From Multifurca ochricompacta (Eukaryota; Basidiomycota; Agaricomycetes; Russulales; Russulaceae), in the NCBI GenBank assembly GCA_022496185.1, contig WTXG01000002.1:682001-746000 (forward strand): a stretch of DNA of 64,000 bases. The letters run 5' to 3'. Made by a program: the position numbers and the translations under genes. Positions 55,070 through 64,000 of this stretch are shown in pieces (position 1 is the stretch's first letter; every line of letters starts with the position of its first letter). Under the pieces are notes generated by a model. The model did not search any database and was not told where the DNA came from. It saw nothing but the letters and a program-made list of their open reading frames with translations.

Positions 55070-56859
55070 TCAACAATCCCTGGCGGCTGCCAATTTCCAT
55101 GGTTCGAGGGATTCGTGAGCAGACTGGCCTTGAACGGACTCGTCCGATTTAAATTTCTTCCTGCTCTCTCCTGGACGATAGCCATGGTTACGTAACATGT
55201 GCTTGTGCCTCTTAGATGGGTCTTTAAAATGGTCCCCACAGAAATCACACCCGTGAGGGGATGCGCCAGTGCTGAAAACCAGGACCATTTGGGGGTATCT
55301 GTGCGAAAGAAGAAAGGGATGCTTACTGAGTGTTGAGATGACAGCCCGCCACATTCGATCGTTGCGTGAAAGTCTTCTCGCACCAAGTACATTGAAACCG
55401 CCTGCAAATAGCCTTATCACTCAATGGACAAAGAGCGAACCAAATTTAGTTAGCACAAACTTGATACAAAGGTGCGTTGCTTCAATGTGTCTCTTGACCA
55501 AGTGCTTTTTGGAAGAGTAGTCGCATGGCACTGGGTTGCCATTCTTCATTGTTTGCCATGTGCAACGCCACGGTGCCCTGCTCCCATCGGGGCATTGCTC
55601 AACATGCTTGAGCCACTCCTTTGTATCGTATTTGACGGGAAGCTCAATGACCTCGAGCTTGACGCCTGATGGTGAAAAGTACTCGCGTTCACGGCCGTCA
55701 TCCAAGCATTTTCCCGTTTTTAGTTTGCCGGAAGGTTTTTTGGATATGCGCGGCGGAGGCCTTGTCCCCTTTTCATCGCTGTCGTTTCGTGAATCGGAAT
55801 CTGTCATCTCGACATCACCGGCGTCAGTTTGGACTGAGGGTTGACCTTTCCTCGTTCCGGGACTAATATTGACGACGAACGCCCACTACTATCCCGCTCC
55901 GAGTCGTCGTCATCTGAGTGCCTAAGAACTGCGAGTTAGGGATGAGGAGGGGGGGGGGGTCCATGGGTTCAATAGAACTAACTCAAAACACACAGGGCGA
56001 AGTCTCTTCCTAGACGGGATTGGTGAGATAATCTTATTCCCCTTCGAAGGTAGGGTTGGTGAATGTGGGGGTCTACACAAAGGTCAGCGTCCCATACGGT
56101 TGCCTCACGGTAGACAAAACCTACTTGAACGTCTGTACTTCTCTTGACATTCTCTCCTCGAAAGTACCGACTCGAGAACCATAAAGTCTCACAGAAGAGA
56201 AAGTCTTGGGTATATGGCGGTCATTCCAAGTGGCAGATTGCGATGGTATGTATGATCTAATAACTTTCTGGTAAGATGACGGCTCCCCACGATCATGATT
56301 TCAGCGAAGACTATCCTCCACATCCCTGGAGGAAAGGGGTAGAGTAAACTGACATTCTGTTGCAATCCGGCTTGCGCACCTCGTCCAAAGACTGGACCCT
56401 CGGATGCTCATCGATAGAGGTACTGCTACGGAGCTCGTGGTCAAGAAGTGGACTGATTTTGATATGACGCCTGGGGGCAGACACTGAGATCAGGCTTCGG
56501 AGTGTTTCACGAACCCATACCGCGTTGCAGTGACCCTGAGGGCCCTCCGACATGCTTCCTCTCCAGCACCGTCGTGCGAGGCACCTACGAGTGGAGGTTG
56601 GGGGAGTTCGATTTCTGTGTCAATCCCCTCATCTCTGAGGAAAGCCCGTAGCGGGGGTAACGACTGAACGGGGCGTGGATAGATAAAATCCCGCTGAGGA
56701 CATCGGGGTCTGCGGGGTTGAAACCGGTCGTGGTTGTTTGGTCGGTACGACCTGCTCAGACACTTACGGTGTAACGTGACCACTAAAGGACGTAGAAGTA
56801 TCACTGGAGGATGGAGATGGGGACTTGAGGTAAAATTCGCGTCCCAAGTGCAGGGACAT
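55070..56859 (-). CDS. C2H2 zinc-finger protein, probable transcription factor
   Basis: The start is ATG at 56857-56859 (MSLHLGREFYLKSPSPSSS). First introns near 56700-56757 (GTAAGT) and 56475-56540 lead to RHIKISPLLDHELRSSTSIDEHPRVQSLDEV and a Ser/acidic linker; a GTAGTG intron near 55835-55892 joins HSDDDDSERD to QTDAGDVEMTDSD. The DNA-binding part: WRCTWQTMKNGNPVPCDYSSKKHLVKRHIEATH, FQCTWCEKTFTQRSNVAGCHLNTH, then GCDFCGDHFKDPSKRHKHMLRNHGYRPG. So about two good C2H2 fingers and a degenerate first one; the middle finger has 13 rather than 12 residues between Cys and His. Stop at 55070. Targets are unknown. The N-terminal exon structure is only moderately certain. Confidence 0.72.
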
Positions 56860-57513
56860 AGTGAAGGAGAAGAGACGTACAAGAAGAGGGATGCATGGTG
56901 CGTTTTAAGTGAAGTAAGCGATTATGCCGCCACTGAAAATTCGGCAAGAAAAGATATACCAGATGGGATCCGATGCAGCCGATCCGTATCGTGAATTATC
57001 TTACAAGTTTCCAAATACGCCGGGGGGTCTTGTCTCCGGTTTGTGGCGAGACAATCAGTTGGAGCGCTGAATGGCGCCAAACGGCGATGTGAAAGAACCA
57101 GGCATCAGTCCACGAAGCGCGAAACAAGACAAGGCGAAGCGCAGGCAGGCACCAACCTTGTAAAAATGCCGTTGAAGTCAATAAGGCTGTGACTGCGCTG
57201 CGATCACATGGGCGCCCATAAAAGATTAATGCAGGCCGCCGAGTGATGTAGCCAGCCAGGCAAAGCCGAGGTGGAGTTGATTTTTTTTAAAATCAAGTTT
57301 TTCAGGTTCAGCATTAACGAAATGGCACGTGACAAGTGGTTGGGATGAGCCAAAGACCGGGGCGAGGAATACCTCAACCACAGATTTACCTTTTTGGAGG
57401 ATTCGGGCCGGAGGAAGTGAGGTTAAGGTTAAGGTTTGTTTCTTGTTTTCTTTTGTTTTCTTTTGTTTAAACAGTGTATGTAACAAAATCCGCAGGTGTA
57501 AATTACTCCGTCA
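56860..57513. other. C2H2 promoter region, no gene
   Basis: Upstream of the C2H2 gene and downstream of the next one. It holds a TTTTCTTTTG repeat near 57440-57466. No coding sequence supported. Confidence 0.5.
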
Positions 57514-58136
57514 TCATGTCAAGCTTTTCGTCACCGTCGTCGTCTTCAGAGGGTCACCAGAAAAGGCAGCAGTACTCCAGTCCTCTTCTTCCCCTTCCTC
57601 TTCCCCCTCCTGTAATCCTGTATCAAGTGTAGCACGATCTAGATCGTTGCGTAATGATCCGAATGCAGCTGCAGGGAGGGATTTTGTCTGTCCAAACATC
57701 CTAGGAGTACGACGAAGAGGCTTCATAGGACGCGGTGAAGCAAGATCATTGGCTGCGATAACTGAAGCACTTTGCATCGCGGGCTCACTTGGCCCGTCGT
57801 CCTTCCCCGCATTGCCACCGTTGTGGAATTCTTCATACTCGTCGACTGCAAATTCCATTCGGACGCGTTTTCTATCGGAAGGTGGGAAATGGGAAGACGG
57901 TAATTGTGAATAGACCGCGTGTAGAGTATCGTTAGAGGAGCGGAAGATGGGAAGATCCTTAATTGAGGAGGATAAATCTCTTGACGAAGTCGATAGATGT
58001 GAGAATCTGTGGGTGGCATAACCCTCAGAGACACCTGAGATAAAAAGAATGAGCGAATGACGCGCGTATAAAGGGATATTCGCTCGTTCTCTCACTCACT
58101 CCTCCTTATGCGACTTCCTATATTTTGAAGACGAGT
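57514..58136 (-). CDS. Acidic small protein, possible ribonucleotide-reductase inhibitor (Spd1/Dif1-like)
   Basis: Two minus-strand exons. The main one (57514 to about 58035) encodes SVSEGYATHRFSHLSTSS, then SSSIKDLPIFRSSNDTL, RVRMEFAVDEYEEF, RPMKPLRRTPRMFGQTKSLP and an acidic end (EEGEEEGEEEDWSTAAF). A GTGAGT..CTCAG intron (58036-58103) joins upstream SVSEDLNTRLQNIGSRIRR to it, making LQNIGSRIRRSVSEGYAT. That L-x-x-[LI]-G-x-R-[IV]-R-[KR]-x-V-x-[DE]-G-Y pattern is what I associate from memory with the small RNR-inhibitor family (S. pombe Spd1, yeast Dif1), but I could not verify it. The start codon is not resolved; a small exon further upstream may exist. Length near 190. Confidence 0.5.
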
Positions 58137-58550
58137 ATTCAAATCTTCAGATACGCTTCAGACGTGTATTTAAACATGAAGAAAAAATTAAAGGAAAGGA
58201 AAGAGATAAAAATAAAAATAAAAAGCTGACAGATTAGAGGGGGTGTATGGAATGAATTGTTACTGTCGATATGTTGAAAACGCTTTGAAGAATAATGAAT
58301 TTCTTCTTCTTCTTGCATTCTTTGTGTTGAGTGAGTAGTGAGTGGTAAGTGGTAAGTGGTGAGTAATTGTATGCGTGTGTGACAGACAACAACCAACCAA
58401 CAATTTAACTTAAAAGCGTGTTGGCGGCCAGGCGGTCACCGCTACGGTCTTCGCAATTCGCTCGCTCCCTGCGGGGGCTCATCTCGTTTTTGGCTGGCGT
58501 CCCCAGCTTACTAGTACTAGTAGCAGTAAACAGAGGCCAACGAGGGCATA
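58137..58550. promoter_or_regulatory. Divergent promoter region
   Basis: Between the minus-strand small protein and the kelch gene. It has poly-AAAAATA runs near 58205-58222 and an AGTGGTAAG repeat near 58335-58362. No gene beyond the possible unresolved 5' exon noted above. Confidence 0.45.
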
Positions 58551-61500
58551 ATGTCCTCAAGTGGTTTCCTTATCCTCCGTTCTTATTATCATCTCCTCTT
58601 TCTCTTCCTATCCGTTCCAGTTCCAACCGGGTATGCTCAATCCATATCAACGTCCACGCCAATACCACCTCTTCAGTGGATCAATCTCACAGGTCTTCTT
58701 CAAGGCCCCTCAGCTCCACCCCTCAAAGACGCGTCGATTGGCTATGATAACACTACTCGTACTCTCATCATCTTTGGCGGCGAATCTCAAGGTGGTCTTC
58801 CGCAGCAGCAAACTTACCTGTACGTCCTTCCTTTCTTTCTTGCCCTCTGTTGCCTCCTTTATCACCTTCAACGACCTCCCCAGTCTTAACTTAGACACCC
58901 TCGTCTGGTCCTCTCCCTCACCTCAAGGTGGAACCTCTATATTACCACCCCCAAGAAGTGCGGCCATCGGAGGTGGCGATTTCGCCGCAAGCTAGTACGT
59001 TCTCCCCCCACGTCTAACCAGTTAAATTCTTATCGTTATCTCCAAGTCGTAACGGACATGTTGTATTTGGAGGTAAGGGTTCTGATGGAAGACCTCTATC
59101 TGATGTCTGGGTGAGGTCAACTGCTCCTTTCTCTATTGCGCACTCTCAACTCAGCATTATTCACAGGAATTCGATTACAACAATCAATTTTGGTCCCATG
59201 TCAATACGTCATCTAGCCCTGTTACTCCCGCCCTCTTCGGCGCAGTAGGCGGCATTGACACCAACATCCCGTTTAATGCATCCGGATCCCTTGGACCCAC
59301 CAACTCCTTCTTTATTATGGGAGGCGTCCAAATAGTCGGTTCACAACTTGACCCTGTCCCTCTCTCCGAAATTTGGCAACTCGACATCTCCGGAGTTCTC
59401 TCATCTAACCTCGTAAACTCCCTCGTCGGAATTTGGTCCAAAAAGTCTGCAGGCAACAACACCGCTCTATCGGGACAAGGTGGCACTGTTGTCAAGAAGC
59501 AGTTAGTAGCTTTCGGTGGTTGCATCGCCACACCAAATCCCAATCCTTCCTGCGCTCAACCGTACTCCTATGTGACCGACGCCAGCACCGGGCTTTCGGT
59601 GTCACCTGCGATCTGTGCTGTACCTCGTATCGGGGCTGCAGTGGTAGCAAACAAGAATATGTTTTCTTCCAGTTTCAATTCTCAGGTCTTTGTTCTCCTC
59701 GGCTTGTTCAACTCTTCTTTATGGAATGATGGAGGCGGCCTTCAAAAGGGCGAGGTGGTAAGTGGGCATCCTCTCCTTCGTGATCCAGTCACAAACCTCT
59801 TGTCCAGGGTGTGCTTGACATCAATGGTGGTTCCTGGGCTCGTATCCTTCCTGCTGGTGATCCTGGGAAAACAGGAAAGGTATCGTTTCCACAACCCCGC
59901 AGCGGGGCGGCTTCCATTTCATTTCCTTCAGGCCTTGTGGGTTCTTCGCGAGCCTTGTATTCAGACACAATGATTTTCGGTGGCCAAGACGGCTCTGGCA
60001 ACTACTTGTCTGATATGTGGATCCTTAGAGCATATGGGGCATCCGTTTCACAGTCAGGTCAACAATGGACCGGCTTTGGCAATGGCCAACTGCAGACAGG
60101 CGTAGATGCGAATGGTGCAGGCGTCAGCGTACAGTACATGGCCACGTGTGCAAATGCGATAAACACCTCACCACAAGCGCCATCATCCTCGGTGCATGGC
60201 TCCCCAACCACAACACCGTCTTCAATGTCCACATCCACTCCATCGACCAATGTATCTCATCAATTCGATACTTCTGTCACGCACAAGTCACTGGCTCCAG
60301 TATCTCTGGCGTTACTCCTTATGACTGTTATTTTGTATCGATTATCATTGCCCTCTACTTTAGGCCCCTCTTCGCAGCCTCCCATTGGCTTGCGATATAC
60401 CTCTGTATTGATATTTATCGTCGCGTACGGTGCGGGCCTAGCTGGTTTAGTGTCCTCCTTCACCTCCATCTCTAGTTCGCGAAGCGAAGACTTTCCCAGG
60501 AGTGCGACATCATCCAACACGGTCTTAAGGACCCCCCATGGTCAAGCGGGGCTTGCTTTATTTATCGCTCTATACGGCATAATTCCCCTTCTTCACCTTG
60601 CTTACTTTGCACGATGGCGCTTGTTTGCTTCCACCCCGAAGGAAATTGTAGGAAAAATTCGAGCTGAACGGTCCCGTGCTGACTCCTCTGACACGGCAGA
60701 GAAGCTTAATTCGTTTAGAAGCACTGCTGATACAAGCCAGCACGGCGGCGTGCGTACACTTGCTTCTGCGCCATCTCCGGGTTATACCCCACCCCGGAGG
60801 CACCTCGCCCTTTGGTTTCGAAGCAGAGAAGGGCGCACATCCAGCGAAAGTGCTCCAGAATCTGAATCCCCCGTCCCTCGCACCTTTGAAGTTATCAATC
60901 GACCGACTCGGATGCGTCATCACAGCGGCAGTGGCACGCTCAACTTCTATGAATCTACTCATAGGTTACCTCCACCCCGCAATTTGAGCGATCTTAGCTG
61001 GCTCGAACGCCGCCGAAGCGTAAACGCTGTGGTACGTACGGAGACTGATGGTGAGGGACACCTTGCTGAGGTGGACGTTCATAGGGTGATCTGGACTACG
61101 CCTTAATGCAGTTAAATAATCGGGGTCACGCATCAACGCCCGCGACCACGACCCATCTCAGCGCTCACGCATTATCTGATCCGCCATCCGGAAAAGTCGA
61201 ACAACCCCTCATACCACCAAAACGAGAAGTTATACTTCATACCCTCATGCACCTTTTGATTTTAGCGTTGTGCATTCTTTCACTGGTGGAGCTGTGGAAT
61301 CGGGCCCCGTTGGGGTTGTTCGTGGCCTTTCTAGCTTGGGTTGTTGCATTTTACGCCATTCTTGTTACCTTGTCCTGGAACGGACGTCCCCAGAATTCTA
61401 CTCTGACCGTCCTTCTTGGCCGCATTCAAGGGAACGGACAATTTGTTGCAGCCCCAATAGCGACGCCAAGTCCCTCTCGTCCCATTTCTATGGCAGGCAC

Positions 61501-61743
61501 AGATCAATTTCCTTTTCCCCCGGAACCCGCAGTCCTTATCTCCACCAGCCATTATTCCATCCAGCACCGGAGGATGATCTTCACTCTGCCTCATATGCCG
61601 GTTTGCGGTCTGAGGCAGAGGAGATTGAATCGGATGAGGATGAGGACACGCGACAGCGCCGCATCGAGGATGAGATGGCACGCCGCGATGTTTCGATTGT
61701 CACTGTTCCAAAGCGCAAACTATGGGTTGCCAACCCATCATGA
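58551..61743 (+). CDS. Kelch-repeat multi-pass membrane protein
   Basis: ATG 58551 begins a signal peptide (SYYHLLFLFLSVPVPTGYAQ). The extracellular part is a kelch propeller: LIIFGGESQGG, VVFGGKGSDGRPLSDVW, FFIMGGVQ, LVAFGG, VFVLLG, TMIFGGQDGSGNYLSDMW. A Ser/Thr/Pro stem follows, then membrane segments PVSLALLLMTVILYRL, YTSVLIFIVAYGAGLAGLVS and GQAGLALFIALYGIIPLLHLAYFARW, a polar loop of ~180 residues, and two more (VILHTLMHLLILALCILSLVEL, LFVAFLAWVVAFYAILVTLSW). Four or five introns. Two frame changes: at 61103-61105 (stop after IWTTP, repaired by one base or by a 42-nt intron from 61067) and at the C5 run 61517-61521, after which the natural acidic tail ends ..KLWVANPS at 61743. Function unknown. 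Confidence 0.82.
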
Positions 61744-62164
61744 CACATCCCCTTATTAACTACGCACCTTCTCTTGACACCTGCGGACCTGATCCTCTAT
61801 ACCCTTAGCCTCGCTTTCGCAAGTCTTGCATGTTAATGTCTCATCTCACTGTGTTCTCGTTGTGTTTTCTTATGTCGCATTGGATGTCCACCTATACTTC
61901 CCCTTCCCCTAACCCCCTATCTCTTTTATCCCCTATACTCTCAATGCTTATTCCTGCCATAGATACTTATCTGCGGACATCTCGCATAGGTCATGCCGCT
62001 GTACTCTCTTGAAATGATGTTAGAAAAACGATCTACAATGCCATGTCCGTACTCGCGGTAGGTGGAATTATGAAGTGCTGAGTGTTGAGAGATTGGCAAT
62101 GCGCATAGGTATGCAGAATACTCTGCATGATGGTAGTTATCCGCCAAAGGCATATTGCGGAAAA
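61744..62164. other. Convergent 3' intergenic region
   Basis: Lies between the kelch and Q/D-rich genes. CT-rich, nothing coding supported. Confidence 0.5.
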
Positions 62165-64000
62165 TCATGGCTGCCCCCCTACTATCTCCCGCCGCCACCT
62201 ATCCACTCGTCCAAACTTCGTCATTTCCGGGGCACCAGGTGATGGGTTTGCGGGAGCTGGAGGTACCAGTGGCATCATCTGTGGGAGCACGGGAGCGCTG
62301 AAGAAGCCAGAGCCCATCATTGATGGTGGGGAAAACATCATGCTTTGTTGCATTTGCGCCTGCAGGATTAGTTGCTGTTGTTGCTGCTGTTGCAAGAACA
62401 TGTTGTATTGAGTTCGGCGTTGTTGCTCTGGATGAAATGCAAGAGGGCGATCATCGTCGTCCTCAGGATCCACATTCCCCATCTGAGATTGCGAAGGTAT
62501 AAAACGCGACACCCGTAAACCAAGTGGTGTGTCGTCTTCATCTTCGTCCTCATCAACAACCTTTGCGGGAATTACGGAGTCTGGAATAGAGAGTGTTCTG
62601 TTGGTGTCAACGATCGGAATTTTGGATTTCGCCACCAGTTGCGACAGCGGCTTCTCCTCGTCCGAGTCCGAATGTTCTTCAGCTGGTAGGGCCACACGAG
62701 TCGCACGTTGAGTAGCACGAATGACTGTGGCGGCCAAGGGTATGTCCTCTTCACTATCATCATCATCGTCATCATCATCATAATCATATCATCTACAGGC
62801 TGCGCAACTTGCTGAGCAGCGGGTATATGTCCGCGCCCACGCTTGGGGTACCGGGGTCCAACGCCGGTCGTACGAACCGGCCCATCGCCTTCCTCGTCTG
62901 AGTGCCAGCCTTCAGTGCTGATTCTTGGGGCAGGTGGTCGTGGTTCATCCACGCCACTCGATTCGCTATCACTCTCCGTATCTTCGTTGTTCGGAGGTGG
63001 TGGGACCCCGTTTGTGATGACCCTCGGGATGATTGGAAGCACAGGAGCTTCGACCGACGCTCCCCGCTTTTCGACGGGAAAGTCCTGGGAGGCTGTTTTC
63101 TCTTTTCCCTTCCTTTTCTTATTGGGCTTCTTTTGCAACCGCCCCACCTCGTCAGCTTCCTGCCGTCTCTGTTCTTCGGCCTCTTTCGCCTCAATTTCCT
63201 TGAGTTTTGCCATCTCACGTTCCCATAGCGTATCCACACCGAAGACGGACCGTGCTGCACGTCCACCACTTGGTAAACGTTGTAATCCTGGCGAGCGATC
63301 GTCGTCGAAATTAAGAAGGGGCTTCCCGCCGAATGAGCCTCTCCGGTCAAGGTTAGGTCGCCTTTCTGATCTGGTCAACATGTTTTGAGATACCGGGCGC
63401 TGGTTCAATGAAGCAGGGTCTATAAGTGTGCTTGAGCGCTGCAATGAGCCGCGCGCCATCATGGAGGGGCGATCGTCGCCGGTGAATACTCTAGATGACA
63501 CGTACAATCAGAAAACAAAGGGCTGGAACAAAAAGATAATAAAAGACATGCCGCTGCTTACTGCGCATGGTAGCTTTGCGCAATTCGAGTTCATCGACAA
63601 GGCTTCGCCCGTAGAGCTTTCCAGCAGGTCGACCAAAGCTTTCTGGTTCATCAACAACCACTGTAACGGGTCGTGCCGGTTCCTCTTCACGAGTTCCGTC
63701 AACAATCTGTTCACCTTCCTCTGTGGCACGACGAAGGCCAGCGTCGATATCTACATAGGAGACGTCACGTTGACCTCCCACCATAAGCGTGTTTCTGAAC
63801 GTCAGCTGAGACAGAGTAAGGCTGGCGCGGGGGTTAGGCGTGAATGAGTTGGACGCTATTGGGACTGCAGATCCTGAGGGGTTGCCAAGGAGTTCCCCAG
63901 AGGAAAGGCGACGATTGGAGCTGGAGCGGGCTCCATGTGGGAGGGGAGGTCCATCCGTCGTTATCTCGAAGCCTTCTCTGCCTATGGGTTTTTCGGTTGG
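62165..64000 (-). CDS. Large disordered protein with Gln- and Asp-rich tracts, N-terminus off the window
   Basis: Minus-strand gene entering at base 64000 and ending at 62165. The first visible exon reads GREGFEITTDGPPLPHG, SSSNRRLSSGELLGNPSGSA, NPRASLTLSQLTFRNTL, VSYVDIDAGLRRATEEGEQI, VTVVVDEPESFGRPAGKLYG, DELELRKA. A 68-nt GTAAGC intron (about 63491-63558) joins MR to IFTGDDRPSMMARGS. Next, a Lys/Glu helix (LWEREMAKLKEIEAKEAEEQRR) with a basic KKPNKKRKGKEK, then Ser/Asp clusters. Near 62786-62790 the frame slips by one base: the family-like reading becomes an Asp-rich run then SEEDIPLAATVIRATQRATR. The tail has a Gln run (FLQQQQQQQLILQAQMQQSMM) and ends RREIVGGQP. It looks nuclear and intrinsically disordered; family not recognised. 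Confidence 0.7.

Noticed and set aside
55820..55900. Frame shift in the C2H2 gene linker
   Set aside because: A 57-nt GTAGTG..CTCAG intron restores the frame, so no missing base is needed.

Overview
The window is nuclear DNA of a basidiomycete fungus, most likely a mushroom-forming Agaricomycete. The basis is gene style: dense genes on both strands, most broken by many short GT-AG introns of about 50-60 nt, short intergenic gaps, and families typical of such genomes (GPI-anchored chitin deacetylases, MATH/BTB-like proteins, kelch membrane proteins, Ser/Pro-rich disordered proteins). I found no tRNA, rRNA, CRISPR array, prophage or intact transposon. Thirty-four protein genes are supported; the first and last run off the window.

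Layout. 0-10 kb: partial coiled-coil gene (-), lysophosphatidate acyltransferase (+), glycerophosphodiesterase (+), a Ser/Pro-rich protein (+) and a tail-anchored protein (-). 10-20 kb: KHA1-type cation/H+ antiporter (-), splicing factor BUD31 (-), HVA22/REEP ER-shaping protein (+), and a GCK/Ste20 kinase (+) after a 1.5 kb gap. 21-32 kb: tandem chitin deacetylases (-), MFS permease (-) divergent from an AlaX-type Ala-tRNA editing protein (+), RING protein (-), 2-oxoglutarate dioxygenase (-), a one-TM coiled-coil protein (+). 32-44 kb: BTB protein (-), a multi-TM spermidine-synthase-fold protein (-), SDR (+), ribosomal protein eL/uL29 L35 (-), HIS6 (+), hydroxyacid-oxoacid transhydrogenase (-). 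44-64 kb: aspartic protease (+), PPR protein (-), OST1 (-), mitochondrial uL22m (-) overlapping an unknown ORF (-), YOS1 (+), GILT (-), MIX23/Cid2 (-), C2H2 factor (-), a possible Spd1-like protein (-), kelch multi-TM protein (+), and a partial Q/D-rich gene (-).

Most genes are unrelated housekeeping functions rather than one pathway. Loose themes are the secretory route (LPAAT, HVA22, OST1, YOS1, GILT), wall remodelling (two chitin deacetylases) and mitochondria (uL22m, MIX23, PPR, HOT).

The most striking pattern is that at least ten otherwise conserved genes (KHA1, HVA22, both deacetylases, BTB, HIS6, HOT, GILT, kelch and the last gene) change reading frame inside recognisable protein sequence. 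Nearly all the changes are a missing single base, usually in a short homopolymer. That looks like a sequence-quality signature rather than mass pseudogenisation. The best biological curiosities are two GC-AG introns inside the splicing-factor gene BUD31, and a 14-nt same-strand overlap between an unknown ORF and uL22m that suggests a bicistronic transcript.
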